This document shows, in pieces, positions 37,356 to 46,748 of a stretch of 64,000 nt of DNA. The notes below the pieces were generated by a model that worked only from the letters and a program-made list of their open reading frames with translations, was not told where the DNA came from and searched no databases. A program made the position numbers and the translations under genes. Within the stretch, counting starts at the first letter, position 1. The number at the start of each line of letters is the position of its first letter. This DNA is from an uncultured Pseudomonadales bacterium (GTDB lineage: Bacteria > Pseudomonadota > Gammaproteobacteria > Pseudomonadales > Pseudohongiellaceae). Location: contig CALSUH010000007.1 of the NCBI GenBank assembly GCA_943789485.1, positions 124,001-188,000 on the forward strand, in the 5' to 3' direction.

Positions 37356-37698
37356 GATAACGTTCCAGTACTTTTTCTGATTGCTAAACTCTGGCTGCCC
37401 ATGCAAGGCAGCGTTCTCCACAGAATTCCAAATCCAAGTCTTTTTGGATCTTATCTAGATAAAGCAGAACCACTGAGAGTCGCACAATTAGACCGGAAAA
37501 TGCAATTCAAACGAGCGCGACATCCTCCACCAACTAAGGCCTACGGCTGCATTCCCAGCCCTGAAGTACTGGGTATTTTTACAAGAATTGATTAGTGTTA
37601 TTCTGGCTCTGCTCTATGTCACCCTAGTTCGCCTAGGTTTATGCGGAAAACAAACTGATTTGGGTTGCTGAGGCGCCAATAAAATTCGGGGAAGCAGA

Positions 37699-38724
37699 AT
37701 GAATTATCCGTCACCCACTTTGCAGCGAAATCGAAGTCGTGTTTTCGCAGCACTCCTAAGTGTTTTTGCCACCCTGTCTCTATTTAGTGGTGCTATGTAT
37801 TCTCAGAGTCAGAGTGAATGGCAGGCACTGCCTGATATGCCAGTTGGGAAGTGGGAACCTGGAACCGTTGTTCTCGATGAAAAACTGTATGTCTTTGGTG
37901 GCTATACCTTTGGCGTAGTAAGCAGCAAACGCGCAGAGATATTCGATCCACAAGACGGTAGTTGGACCTTAATCCAAGAGCTTCCCAGTGCTATTACTCA
38001 TATGAACACTGTACTCGATGGACGCACTGTTTGGTTTGCGGGGGGGTTCAAAGATGGATATAAGGGGCACGCTATCGCAGAAGTGTGGAGCTACGATGTC
38101 GATCAAGATCGATATACCGCAGCGCCTCTATTGCCAGAAGCTAGAGCCGGCGGTGGATTAGCCATAGTAGGCCGAAAGATGCATTACTTCGGTGGGCTAA
38201 TGAGTGACCGAGACACAGATTCAAGTGATCATTGGGTGTTAGATCTGGATGAGTGGGCAGCGGGAGCCGCTGCCTGGACCAATGCCGCCGCCATGCCGGT
38301 ACCGCGCAATCAATTCTCAACAGCAGTGCTTAACGGAAAAATATATGCCATTGGCGGCCAGTTTCATCATGACAGCGAGCAATTGGATCAGCCTAGAACA
38401 GATATCTATGATCCGCAAAATGATTCCTGGAGCATTGGGCCCGACCTCCCTAAGGGGCATTCTCATGCTGAAGGCGCAACCTTCGTCCACAACAAGCAAA
38501 TTTACATGCTCGGTGGTCACACCACTCCAGCGGGTGGTACCAAGTCTCACGATGCTGACATATTGCGTTTAGTAGAGAGTGGCCAGTGGCAAAAAATTGG
38601 CGAGCTACCAGCGCCCGTGTCTTCAGCAGCCGCTGCGATTATTGGCGATCAAATGTTCGTTGCCGGTGGTGCACATCCTGGTAGTACCGTTATAGGAACA
38701 ATGTGGGTTCGTCCCGCACCTTAA
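37699..38724 (+). CDS. Exported Kelch-repeat protein
   Basis: A 341-residue protein with a signal peptide (cleavage near GAMYSQS). At least five Kelch repeats are seen by the recurring double Gly and spaced Tyr/Trp: KLYVFGGYTFG, VWFAGGFKDG, KMHYFGGLMSD, KIYAIGGQFHHD and QIYMLGGHTTPAGG. They form a beta-propeller, probably in the periplasm. No catalytic copper-oxidase residues were identified. A GGGGAAGCAG site precedes the ATG. Function is unresolved; it is convergent with the M14 peptidase gene, 36 bp away. Confidence 0.85.
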   Translation: MNYPSPTLQRNRSRVFAALLSVFATLSLFSGAMYSQSQSEWQALPDMPVGKWEPGTVVLDEKLYVFGGYTFGVVSSKRAEIFDPQDGSWTLIQELPSAITHMNTVLDGRTVWFAGGFKDGYKGHAIAEVWSYDVDQDRYTAAPLLPEARAGGGLAIVGRKMHYFGGLMSDRDTDSSDHWVLDLDEWAAGAAAWTNAAAMPVPRNQFSTAVLNGKIYAIGGQFHHDSEQLDQPRTDIYDPQNDSWSIGPDLPKGHSHAEGATFVHNKQIYMLGGHTTPAGGTKSHDADILRLVESGQWQKIGELPAPVSSAAAAIIGDQMFVAGGAHPGSTVIGTMWVRPAP

Positions 38725-38760
38725 AAGAAAGTATTATTCGATGGAAACTGAAACGCAAAC

Positions 38761-40383
38761 TTATCGGACTAAGACCTTGAACACAGGATAATCGACCGAA
38801 CTCGCGTTTTCTAACTTTCGTTCCAAGTAGTCGTCAAACATATTCCAATAAGCCAAGCCGTCGTCTGCCTCGGGCTCTAATAGATAGAAAATTAGATTCG
38901 CAAGTCGGTTATCCATAGCCACATAGTAGTCGCCTGCCGAGAAGTCTTTGCTTTCAGGCTCGAACGCCCCTACTAAGCGCGAGTTTCGATGATTGTTCTG
39001 CACGAAGTTTTGCTTTTCTATCTCTGTGACCTTAAAACTCTCTCCACCGAATTCCTGATCCTGCCCTAGCCTGCTGACCTCGATCCCGTGCTGGCCTAAT
39101 TTGGCAGCAAGCACCTCGAGTTCCGCCGGAAACACATAGGCTACCGGCACTGTAGCCGACTTTATTGCCTTGAATGCATTAAAATTCTGCACCCCTTTTA
39201 TCTCGACAATCTCCGAGCTGCGCACGAATTGCTGGCTACCATCGGCGGCAGTATAGGGAATATATTTGTAACTCAGCAAGTCCAACGGCTCTTCCAACGC
39301 CACCATTTCGAACTGAACACCATTCTGATAGCTGCCAGCGTTGTTCGCTATTTTTTCCACGACTCGCGCATCAGCCTGTCGGTTTATTTCTCGGATCTCG
39401 CCAGCATGCGTGTTCGCGTACTCGAGTATTTCATTGACGAAGGCATTCGCAGCGTGAACCCTTTTGTAAAATCGATCATGCGCAAACGTCTCGCTCAATA
39501 TGGCCATACGATTTCTTAAACCCATATTATTTGTTAGGTAGCGCGGCGCATGGTGGTAAGTTCGCAATTCAGTAGGCGGCCAATCTCGGTAATCGAATCC
39601 GCCATACCAATCAAAGTCCAAGTTAAATTTCTCTTTAATAGATTGCCGTATCGCGGGCAGCATAACGCCGGCAGTATAGTCTGATGGAGCAGCGTCCCCC
39701 GCCGTATGGTAAGCAGGCGCGTAGGTGAGCGAGTAGCCATGCCAAGTGCCGTTGGTTGTGTGTAGATCCACCAATAGATCTGGATCCCAGCGCTGTATTA
39801 GGTTCGCATACAGTGCCGCTGTCTCGACGGTATCGATAATCATGCCATCTCGGTTGAGATCATAGCCGTGCGCGGTACGCTGACCCGCGAGAAGTGGGCT
39901 CATTTCTTGCGAGAGTCGCGAGTCGCCACTCATCTGATCATTGCCATCAGAGTTGTAGACTGGCAGGAACAGAACTATCTGGTTTTCTAAGAGATGTTGT
40001 TTGTCGCCGTGTAAAATTTCGCGCATCGCGATTAAGCTAGCTTCCTTTCCCTCAACTTCTCCCCCATGAATATTACCCTGTATGTAGACCACCAGCTTAC
40101 CCGATGCTCTAGCCTCCTCGGGCGTTCTTACAGGCGGATCTGCCAGGACCAGTAACGGCACATTTTTGCCTTCCAAGCTCGTGACTAGCGTTTCCCGATG
40201 TAGTAAATCACTGCTCGCCTGCAGTGCAGCAACGACTGACAGGACCTCGGCAAATGTGGAGGTACGCTCAAAATTACTCAATTCGGCGGCCGTCATCATC
40301 GCCTCTGAGAAACCACCACTTTGAGCGTTGACGGGTGTTTGGCAGACCAACCCGATCAAAAAAGGCAAAATTAGATGTTTCAT
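38761..40383 (-). CDS. Secreted M14-family zinc carboxypeptidase
   Basis: A 540-residue exported peptidase with a signal peptide cleaved near TPVNAQS. Zinc ligands are visible as His106 and Glu109 in NIHGGEVEGKE, and His208 in DLHTTNG. The catalytic Glu is expected in MAILSETFAHDRF. The domain spans about residues 60-320; the remaining C-terminal about 220 residues are beta-rich and unassigned. M14 enzymes remove C-terminal residues or hydrolyse related amide bonds. The start codon lies just before a clean signal peptide, so the start is well supported. Confidence 0.88.
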   Translation of the reverse strand: MKHLILPFLIGLVCQTPVNAQSGGFSEAMMTAAELSNFERTSTFAEVLSVVAALQASSDLLHRETLVTSLEGKNVPLLVLADPPVRTPEEARASGKLVVYIQGNIHGGEVEGKEASLIAMREILHGDKQHLLENQIVLFLPVYNSDGNDQMSGDSRLSQEMSPLLAGQRTAHGYDLNRDGMIIDTVETAALYANLIQRWDPDLLVDLHTTNGTWHGYSLTYAPAYHTAGDAAPSDYTAGVMLPAIRQSIKEKFNLDFDWYGGFDYRDWPPTELRTYHHAPRYLTNNMGLRNRMAILSETFAHDRFYKRVHAANAFVNEILEYANTHAGEIREINRQADARVVEKIANNAGSYQNGVQFEMVALEEPLDLLSYKYIPYTAADGSQQFVRSSEIVEIKGVQNFNAFKAIKSATVPVAYVFPAELEVLAAKLGQHGIEVSRLGQDQEFGGESFKVTEIEKQNFVQNNHRNSRLVGAFEPESKDFSAGDYYVAMDNRLANLIFYLLEPEADDGLAYWNMFDDYLERKLENASSVDYPVFKVLVR

Positions 40384-40755
40384 ACGCTAGTTCCAAGCTG
40401 CTACGGAATGAGTTTTAGTGGTTGCACAGCCCACAATACAGCGGTGCAGGCCATAGGAAAGCTAATCCAGCGATGTGGATATAGCAAGATCAATTCTACA
40501 ACTGTACGGCCTAGGACTCCTCAATCTGCATCGTAGCCATGCAGCGGACACCTGGATATTGTAACAGTGTGTGATTTTTGCCGAGCAGTCACTAGTAAGC
40601 CCCGTATTTCGGGCATTCGCGAGGGATAGGGCTCTCGGGACTTGTTGCTTTTTACGGCAAAAACTAATAGCCTCAAGGGTAGTTATATTAGTGGTAAATA
40701 AGCATGCAGATTGTAAGAATTTGGCATGCACTCAATTACAACGAAAAACGGAGCA
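40384..40755. other. Divergent intergenic region
   Basis: About 370 bp between the divergent peptidase and oxidoreductase genes, presumably holding promoters for both. A small hairpin GCCCCGTATTTCGGGC lies near 40597-40612. No binding site or small gene is recognised. Confidence 0.5.
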
Positions 40756-41349
40756 ATGTCAGTGAATTCCAAACTAACACGCAGACGTTTTATCAAGGGA
40801 GTTATCTTCTCTGGTGCCGCCGCTACAACTGGCACGGGAATTTACCTCGCAGCGAATGCCCAATCTGGACAATCTTCTGCGGAACGCTTGATAACACTCA
40901 ACGTTAACGGTCGCGAACGACGCGTTGATGTACTTCCAACGGAAACGCTAGCCAATACCCTACGCTACAAGCTCAATATGACCGGCACCAAGATCGGTTG
41001 CAACCGCGGCGAATGCGGCGCTTGTACGGTATTGGTCGACGGCGTCCCAAATTACGCATGCTCAGTGCTAACGCAAAATGTGAAAGGCAAGGAAGTCGTA
41101 TCCATCGAAGGCGTTAAGGACAGCGATGGCACTCTGCATGCTGTGCAGCAGGCATTCATCGTAGAGAACTCCCCCCAATGTGGTTTTTGCACACCGGGTC
41201 AAGTTATGTCGGCGGTGGCCTTGCTCAATCGCAATCCTCGCCCTACCAGATCTGAAGCCATCGCCGCTATGTCAGGAAATCTCTGTCGCTGCGGAGCCTA
41301 TGAACATTATCTTAATGGCGTGATGCGCGCCTCGGGGCAACTAGCATGA
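40756..41349 (+). CDS. Molybdenum hydroxylase 2Fe-2S subunit with Tat signal
   Basis: The small subunit of a xanthine-dehydrogenase-family enzyme. A twin-arginine signal LTRRRFIKG is followed by a hydrophobic stretch. The plant-type 2Fe-2S domain contains CNRGECGACTVLVDG, and the helical 2Fe-2S domain contains CGFCTPGQVMSA and NLCRCGAY. It carries electrons from the molybdenum centre. The ATG at 40756 has a GGAG site very close (2 bp); GTG at 40762 would have ideal spacing, and the longer 40726 start has none. The Tat signal predicts an exported heterotrimer, with partners co-transported. It overlaps the large subunit gene by 4 bp. Confidence 0.9.
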   Translation: MSVNSKLTRRRFIKGVIFSGAAATTGTGIYLAANAQSGQSSAERLITLNVNGRERRVDVLPTETLANTLRYKLNMTGTKIGCNRGECGACTVLVDGVPNYACSVLTQNVKGKEVVSIEGVKDSDGTLHAVQQAFIVENSPQCGFCTPGQVMSAVALLNRNPRPTRSEAIAAMSGNLCRCGAYEHYLNGVMRASGQLA

Positions 41350-43781
41350 GCACTCATATAGGTAAAGATTTTATACCGCCAGACGTACCCGGAAAGGTAA
41401 CTGGCGAGATTAAGTATGCAGAAGACTACAAGCGAGAAGGCATGGTCTTCGCCCGTTTGCTAACCAGCCCTATGCCTAGTGGCCGGGTAGTAAACATCGA
41501 CGCTTCCGAAGCACTTCGAATGGACGGCGTGGTTGGTGTTTTTACAGCGGACGATTTACCGCCGGTCGCTCCTCCGGGAAACCCGGCATTGGCATCGGAG
41601 TATGTAACTTACGTCGGTCAGCCAATTTTAGCCGTCGCCGCGATATCTGAAGAGATTGCCGAGTCGGCTATCGACAAGATTCGCATTGACTTCGAGCGCC
41701 GCGATTTTGTCGTCGACCCTATCGAGAGCCTTAGCCCAGGTGGCAGCAATGCCTACCCCGAAGGAAACGTGCTCGTCAGGACGCGTGAAGAAGGGCCCGA
41801 AGGCGCTCCGATCGTAGGAGCTGAGATTCGCGATATCAAGTGGCCACAATCTGCTATCGACGCGATCAAGTCAGGCACTGAGCCAGTCGGTGGCGAGTTC
41901 ACTACCGAATGGGCTTTCGGCGACCTTGATGCTGGTTTCGCAGAAGCGACACATATCATCGAAGAGCCATTCGTCACAATCGGTTACGCGCATCATTCTC
42001 TCGAAGCGAGAACAGGTATGGCTTACTGGGAAAATGGCAAATGCTATTTCCACGGTTCTTCGCAGAGTCAAAGTGCAAACAACGCCGGTCTTGCCCGCAT
42101 GTTAGGCATCGATTTGGCAGACCTGGTATTTATCAATGAAGCCACAGGTGGTGGATTTGGTTCCAAGATTGGTCCTTACCCGTTTATGGCAATTACCGGC
42201 AACTTCGCACGTGTTCTAAATCGTCCCGTACAACTGCGTATCACGCGTGAGCAAGAATTTTACATCGGCTCAGCGCGCTCCGGCATGCAAGGTTGGATCA
42301 AGGTAGGCGTTAAGGATAACGGCAAAGTAACTGCTGTTGACCTAGTTATCGTGAACGATGGCGGCGCCACCGGCGGCGGTAGCGGTAACTCTTCGGCACA
42401 GCACGTCACCGTAGCTTATCAGCCAGAGAACATGCGTTATCGCGGCATTTCCGTCTATACCAACACAACGCCTCGTGGCGCACAGCGCGGACCGGGTCAG
42501 AACGAAATGGCGGCGGTACTCGCGCCAATGACAGACAACATCGCAAGAGCAATCGACATGGATCGGGTCGCGTTCCGCAAGGTTAACGTCCTGGACAGTG
42601 ACGGTTTTCAAGGCGGCAGTCAGGGTCCTGTTACCAGCGCATTCGTACGCGAAGCTCTAGATCAAGGCGCGCGCACATTTGGCTGGGATGAAAAGCTCGC
42701 CCTGCCGAAAGTGAATGGCAGCAAGGTTCGCGGCATAGGCGTAGGCATCGGTTATCACGGTGCAGGCGGCAGAGGCTATGACGGACTCTTGCGTATCGCA
42801 CCCGACGGCAGATTGTTTATCCACAGTGGTGTCGGCAACTTAGGAACGTATTCCTACGCAGGCACTTGTCGTGCTGCAGCGGAGGTTCTCCAAGTGCCTT
42901 GGGAGCGTTGCGAGATTGTCCACGGCAGATCGGACAAGCATCTACCTCACAGTTCTGGTCAGGGCGGTTCTAATACCATCTTCACCCACACTCGAACGAA
43001 TTGGGTAGCGGCACAGGACGCGATCACCAAGCTCAAAGAAATCGCCGCAAACGACCTCGGTGGTTCAGCGGATGACTACGTAATCGGTGACGAACGAGTG
43101 TATCAAAGCAGTGATTCCAGCATTGGATTGACGTATGCACAGGCCGCGCAACGAGCGATGGAGCTTGGTGGAAAGTATAGCGGGCAGGAATTTCCTGACG
43201 ATATCAACCCACTGACTCAGCTTGCTGTTCAAGGCCTCGCTGGCAGCGGATTGATCGGCGTTGCTAAGGACAACATCCCGGGGCAGGGTCAACCTCCTGG
43301 CGTAGTTGTTGGTTTCTGCGAAATCGAAATGGACAAAGACACGGGCAAATTCGAGATCTTGGATTACACCGCGATTGCCGACTGCGGCACCGTGGTACAT
43401 CCGAAGAACTTCGACAATGCCATGCGCGGCGGCGCCGTCTGGGGTGTCGGGATGACCGCCTTGGAGCGTCATGTCTACGATCCACAGAATGGCCTACCAG
43501 CAAATACTGGCCTGTACCAGAACAAGCCACCGACTTATTTGGATGTAAATCTGAATACCAAGATGGGCGGTGTGAACATACCTGATCCTCAGAATCCAAC
43601 GGGAGGACGGGGCATTGGCGAGCCAACTCAGGGCGCATCTGCCGCTGCATTGGCTAGCGCGATATCCGATGCGCTGGAAGGTCATCTGTTTAACACAGCA
43701 CCGACCACGACGGATATGATCATTAATCACTTGGCTGGTAATTCCTACAGCACCAAGTCCCTTAAAACTAACACTTTCTAG
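41346..43781 (+). CDS. Molybdenum hydroxylase molybdopterin-binding large subunit
   Basis: An 811-residue catalytic subunit of the xanthine dehydrogenase/aldehyde oxidoreductase family. Hallmarks are PDVPGKVTGEIKYAEDY near the start, the glycine loop TGGGFGSK (about residue 267), RGAQRGPGQNEMA in the region that contacts the Mo cofactor, and the C-terminal GRGIGEPTQGA with the catalytic Glu. It has no signal of its own and probably travels with the Tat-bearing small subunit. The substrate (purine, aldehyde or aromatic) is not determined. It overlaps the upstream gene by ATGA, with the FAD subunit 9 bp downstream. Confidence 0.92.
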   Translation: MSTHIGKDFIPPDVPGKVTGEIKYAEDYKREGMVFARLLTSPMPSGRVVNIDASEALRMDGVVGVFTADDLPPVAPPGNPALASEYVTYVGQPILAVAAISEEIAESAIDKIRIDFERRDFVVDPIESLSPGGSNAYPEGNVLVRTREEGPEGAPIVGAEIRDIKWPQSAIDAIKSGTEPVGGEFTTEWAFGDLDAGFAEATHIIEEPFVTIGYAHHSLEARTGMAYWENGKCYFHGSSQSQSANNAGLARMLGIDLADLVFINEATGGGFGSKIGPYPFMAITGNFARVLNRPVQLRITREQEFYIGSARSGMQGWIKVGVKDNGKVTAVDLVIVNDGGATGGGSGNSSAQHVTVAYQPENMRYRGISVYTNTTPRGAQRGPGQNEMAAVLAPMTDNIARAIDMDRVAFRKVNVLDSDGFQGGSQGPVTSAFVREALDQGARTFGWDEKLALPKVNGSKVRGIGVGIGYHGAGGRGYDGLLRIAPDGRLFIHSGVGNLGTYSYAGTCRAAAEVLQVPWERCEIVHGRSDKHLPHSSGQGGSNTIFTHTRTNWVAAQDAITKLKEIAANDLGGSADDYVIGDERVYQSSDSSIGLTYAQAAQRAMELGGKYSGQEFPDDINPLTQLAVQGLAGSGLIGVAKDNIPGQGQPPGVVVGFCEIEMDKDTGKFEILDYTAIADCGTVVHPKNFDNAMRGGAVWGVGMTALERHVYDPQNGLPANTGLYQNKPPTYLDVNLNTKMGGVNIPDPQNPTGGRGIGEPTQGASAAALASAISDALEGHLFNTAPTTTDMIINHLAGNSYSTKSLKTNTF

Positions 43782-43790
43782 AGGTTATCT

Positions 43791-44780
43791 ATGCCATCTC
43801 ATGACGTAATGCCCAATATGGAACTGTACCAACCGGTACAGGTAGAAGATGCCCTAGCTATCGCCGATCGGCTCGCCGATAGAGGCTGGTTAGTTGGGGG
43901 CGGCCAGGATACCTATGGCTGGTTAAAAGATAGAGCAAAAGACGCTGATGCATTAATCGACCTGAGTGCTATCGAATCACTCCGGGGAGTTCGCGAAACT
44001 GCGGACGGTATTGAAATCGGCGCTCTTACTACAATCACAGAAGTTGCCACAAACAGCATTATCCAGAACAAGTTCTCCTTGTTATCCCAAGCTGCTGGCG
44101 TAGTGGCAAGCCCACAGATTCGCAACATAGGTACACTTGGCGGCAATGTCTCACAAGACGTTCGCTGCTGGTACTACCGCCGTGGTCTGTCTTGCTATCG
44201 AGCTGGCGGTAACCTGTGCTACGCGGACACACCTCAGGGTATGAACCGTGATCACTCGTTGTTTGAAGCTAGCCGCTGTGTTGCTGCCAGCCCATCAGAT
44301 ACTGCGCCTGCTCTAGTTGCGCTGGATGCCACCATGGTCATTCGTAGTGTTAGCGGTGAACGCACGCTTGCAGCCGAGGATTACTTCGTTGGCCCCGCTA
44401 ACGATATTTTAAGCACGACTGCGCTGCGCACAGGTGAAATTCTAACAGCGGTAAGAATTCCAAACACTTGGGCCAATGCCTCATTCTACTTCGAGAAAGT
44501 TGCAGACAGAAACGTATGGGATTTCTCTTTGGTTAACGTTGCGGCCGCCTTCAAGGTTAGCGGTGGTGTTGTGGAAGATTCCCGTATCGTTTGTGGTGCA
44601 GTACAGTGCACACCACGTCGCGTGACAAACGTGGAAAATGCAATTCGAGGCCAAGCGAAGAATGCTGCCACTGCAGAATCTGTCGCCGAGATGGCAACGG
44701 ATGGCGCTCGCGCACTAGCTCACAATGGATTTAAAATTCCATTAATGCAAAATCTGGTGAAGCGCGCTATTAGTGCTTAG
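43791..44780 (+). CDS. Molybdenum hydroxylase FAD subunit with four-Cys insertion
   Basis: A 329-residue FAD-binding subunit of the CoxM/HcrB type. It has GGGQDTYGWLKDR as the first FAD loop, ASPQIRNIGTLGGNV as the second, and a C-terminal CO-dehydrogenase-flavoprotein-like domain. Between residues 126 and 163 four cysteines (Cys126, Cys135, Cys143, Cys163) lie in an insertion that starts VRCWYYRRGLSCYR. 4-Hydroxybenzoyl-CoA reductase carries an extra 4Fe-4S cluster on a comparable Cys insertion in its beta subunit, so an added cluster is likely here. A GAGGT site precedes the start. Confidence 0.9.
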   Translation: MPSHDVMPNMELYQPVQVEDALAIADRLADRGWLVGGGQDTYGWLKDRAKDADALIDLSAIESLRGVRETADGIEIGALTTITEVATNSIIQNKFSLLSQAAGVVASPQIRNIGTLGGNVSQDVRCWYYRRGLSCYRAGGNLCYADTPQGMNRDHSLFEASRCVAASPSDTAPALVALDATMVIRSVSGERTLAAEDYFVGPANDILSTTALRTGEILTAVRIPNTWANASFYFEKVADRNVWDFSLVNVAAAFKVSGGVVEDSRIVCGAVQCTPRRVTNVENAIRGQAKNAATAESVAEMATDGARALAHNGFKIPLMQNLVKRAISA

Positions 44781-44815
44781 AGCACTTGGTTCTAGCGAAC
44801 TTAAGAGCCTACAAA

Positions 44816-44856
44816 TAAAAAGGAGTGCGATCTTAATGATCGCACTCCTTTTTTTC
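44816..44856 (+). terminator. Strong bidirectional terminator
   Basis: A 12-bp perfect stem, AGGAGTGCGATC (44821-44832) and GATCGCACTCCT (44838-44849), has a 5-base loop, an A run before it and seven or more T after it. It closes the molybdenum hydroxylase operon. Confidence 0.92.
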
Positions 44857-44902
44857 TTGCGCATAAACTAGAAACATTTAACAACGCCGCACTGAGACAC
44901 TA

Positions 44903-45720
44903 TCAAAAAATAAGTCCAATGCCTGCTGTAAGCGTATCGATTGCAAGGTCGCCACCTAGGGTTTCGCTCTCCGCCACTAAGTGTGAACTCCCTCTTGATC
45001 CATACAGAAAGCCCACCTGAAAACCGTCATCATTGTCAGCACCCTTGATGCTATTCCAGCAATACCTTGCATTAAATTCAAGCCTGTCTGTCCAGTTATC
45101 CCGAAACCTGAGGCGTAGAGTATCGACATCAACCTCACTGTTGCTGAACCCCCAAGTATTTTTTGATAGTTGACGAGTCAATACTCTAGCTATCTAGCAT
45201 TTAAAATGAATAAGCAAATTTACTAGTAAGGCGATTATTTTTGTGAGGTGGTCACTCTACTATTTAGTAACGCGTATTCTTAGTAGATAGGGTGTAGCTC
45301 GTCAAGGAAACCCTCGCGCTTAAGAACGTCTCATAAAATATCCTTTAAATACCAGTAGCGGTATAAGTAAACACCAAGTTCGCTAAACTTCTGTTGCTAG
45401 ATAAATTATAGCAGTAGCTATCATCTAGAATATGATTAATGGTGGAGCAGCAACTGCGTTTTCCGGCGGTGTTATGTATTTTCGTAATTCTCCCCGGCAA
45501 AATTGCCATCTGAATTGCCTCTGTCGATCACAGCCCAGACCATCTCAGAGAACGAGCGACAGCTTCACCTTATAGCCATCAGTCTCGACATCGATACCTC
45601 CTAACCAATAAAACTAAACTCTAGTTGAGAATAGGACGGAGATTCATCCTCTTTATCTGCCGATGACAATGAGACTGTGGACCCCAGAATGAATGCCATG
45701 CTTAGTATCTTGCATTTCAT
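44903..45720 (-). pseudogene. Decayed outer-membrane beta-barrel protein gene
   Basis: On the minus strand a start with an AGGA site at 45720 opens a signal peptide (MKCKILSMAFILGSTVSLSS). It continues SADKEDESPSYSQLEFSFIG and then hits a stop. Further on, out of frame, GGIDVETDGYKVKLS and SFSEMVWAVIDRGNSDGNF are readable. The last 92 residues (44903-45181) form a clean barrel C-terminus with alternating strands and a terminal Phe (TAGIGLIF). Together they outline one small outer-membrane barrel of about 200 residues, broken by a stop, at least one frameshift and a blurred middle (45182-45450). Confidence 0.6.
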
Positions 45721-45920
45721 GTCCTCAGGTCTCTGTAGTAATCATGCTGAAGCTCACCGCTCAGATAATGAAAAGCGAATGGCTTACCAAACACTCCCGC
45801 CATAAAGCTATTATAAGATTCATGGGTTTGACCGGTCATAGATTCACCATGACGAACTCAGACTGAATGATAAATTAGTCAGTGACCAAGTGGGCTCGCA
45901 TCTGATAAGTTTGAATTACT

Positions 45921-46748
45921 ATGATCAGACTACTAAGTGTTGCCGCATTATTCATTTTACTCTCAGCTGAGCTCGCCCTATCTGCGGAGACTGAGCTGAC
46001 TAATGTTAGTTTCTCCGATGTACTCGCGGTCCCCTATCGAGAGGCTGACCTCACTCACAACTACGGTGAGAATCAATTTCAGTTTGGTCAACTCTGGTTG
46101 CCTGCAACGACTCCCGCTCGAGCAAGCCTCGTTCTAATTCACGGGGGCTGCTGGCTAAATCAGTTCGACATCATCCATAGTCACGGCCTGAGTTCCGCAC
46201 TTGCAGATGCCGGCTTTGCAGTCTGGTCTTTGGAATATCGGCGCACCGGTGATGAAGGTGGCGCCTGGCCGGGAACCTTTGAAGATATTATCGCCGGCAT
46301 CAATAGCCTGAACGATATAGAGGGAATAGAGTCAGAAAATTTGGCTATTTTAGGCCATTCAGCAGGCGGCCACCTTGCCCTGCTTGCGGGCGCTCAATCG
46401 GAACTTCTTGATATGGAACCTGATCTAATTGTAGGACTGGCTGCCATTTCGGATGTGGTGAGCTATGCGGCCGGCAGCAATACCTGCCAGACTGCGACGC
46501 CTTTATTTATGGGGGGCGATATTAGCGACCGCGCACAAGAGTACTTCGATGCCAACCCAAGCAATCATGGCCTGCATGAGAACACAGTGCTATTACAGGG
46601 AGATGTTGACGAAATTGTTCCTCTTTCACAGGCGACATTGTCAGGAGCGAGAACTATTATCAGCAGTGGAGCCAATCATTTCGACTGGGCCCATCCCGGC
46701 ACCCTTGCTTATCGTCACCTACTAGAGTTACTCGATGAACACTTCTAG
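45921..46748 (+). CDS. Exported alpha/beta hydrolase, possible kynurenine formamidase
   Basis: A 275-residue hydrolase with a signal peptide (cleavage near LALSAE). It has the oxyanion motif HGGCW (residues 74-78), the nucleophile Ser147 in GHSAGGH, and a late His in GANHFDWAHP. The acidic member of the triad is expected in GDVDEIVP. This HGGxW form is that of the kynurenine formamidase/esterase group. Its end overlaps kynureninase by 14 bp, which supports a role in removing the formyl group from N-formylkynurenine. A caution: a signal peptide would place it outside the cytoplasm, where kynureninase is not, so an unrelated esterase is possible. Confidence 0.82.
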   Translation: MIRLLSVAALFILLSAELALSAETELTNVSFSDVLAVPYREADLTHNYGENQFQFGQLWLPATTPARASLVLIHGGCWLNQFDIIHSHGLSSALADAGFAVWSLEYRRTGDEGGAWPGTFEDIIAGINSLNDIEGIESENLAILGHSAGGHLALLAGAQSELLDMEPDLIVGLAAISDVVSYAAGSNTCQTATPLFMGGDISDRAQEYFDANPSNHGLHENTVLLQGDVDEIVPLSQATLSGARTIISSGANHFDWAHPGTLAYRHLLELLDEHF

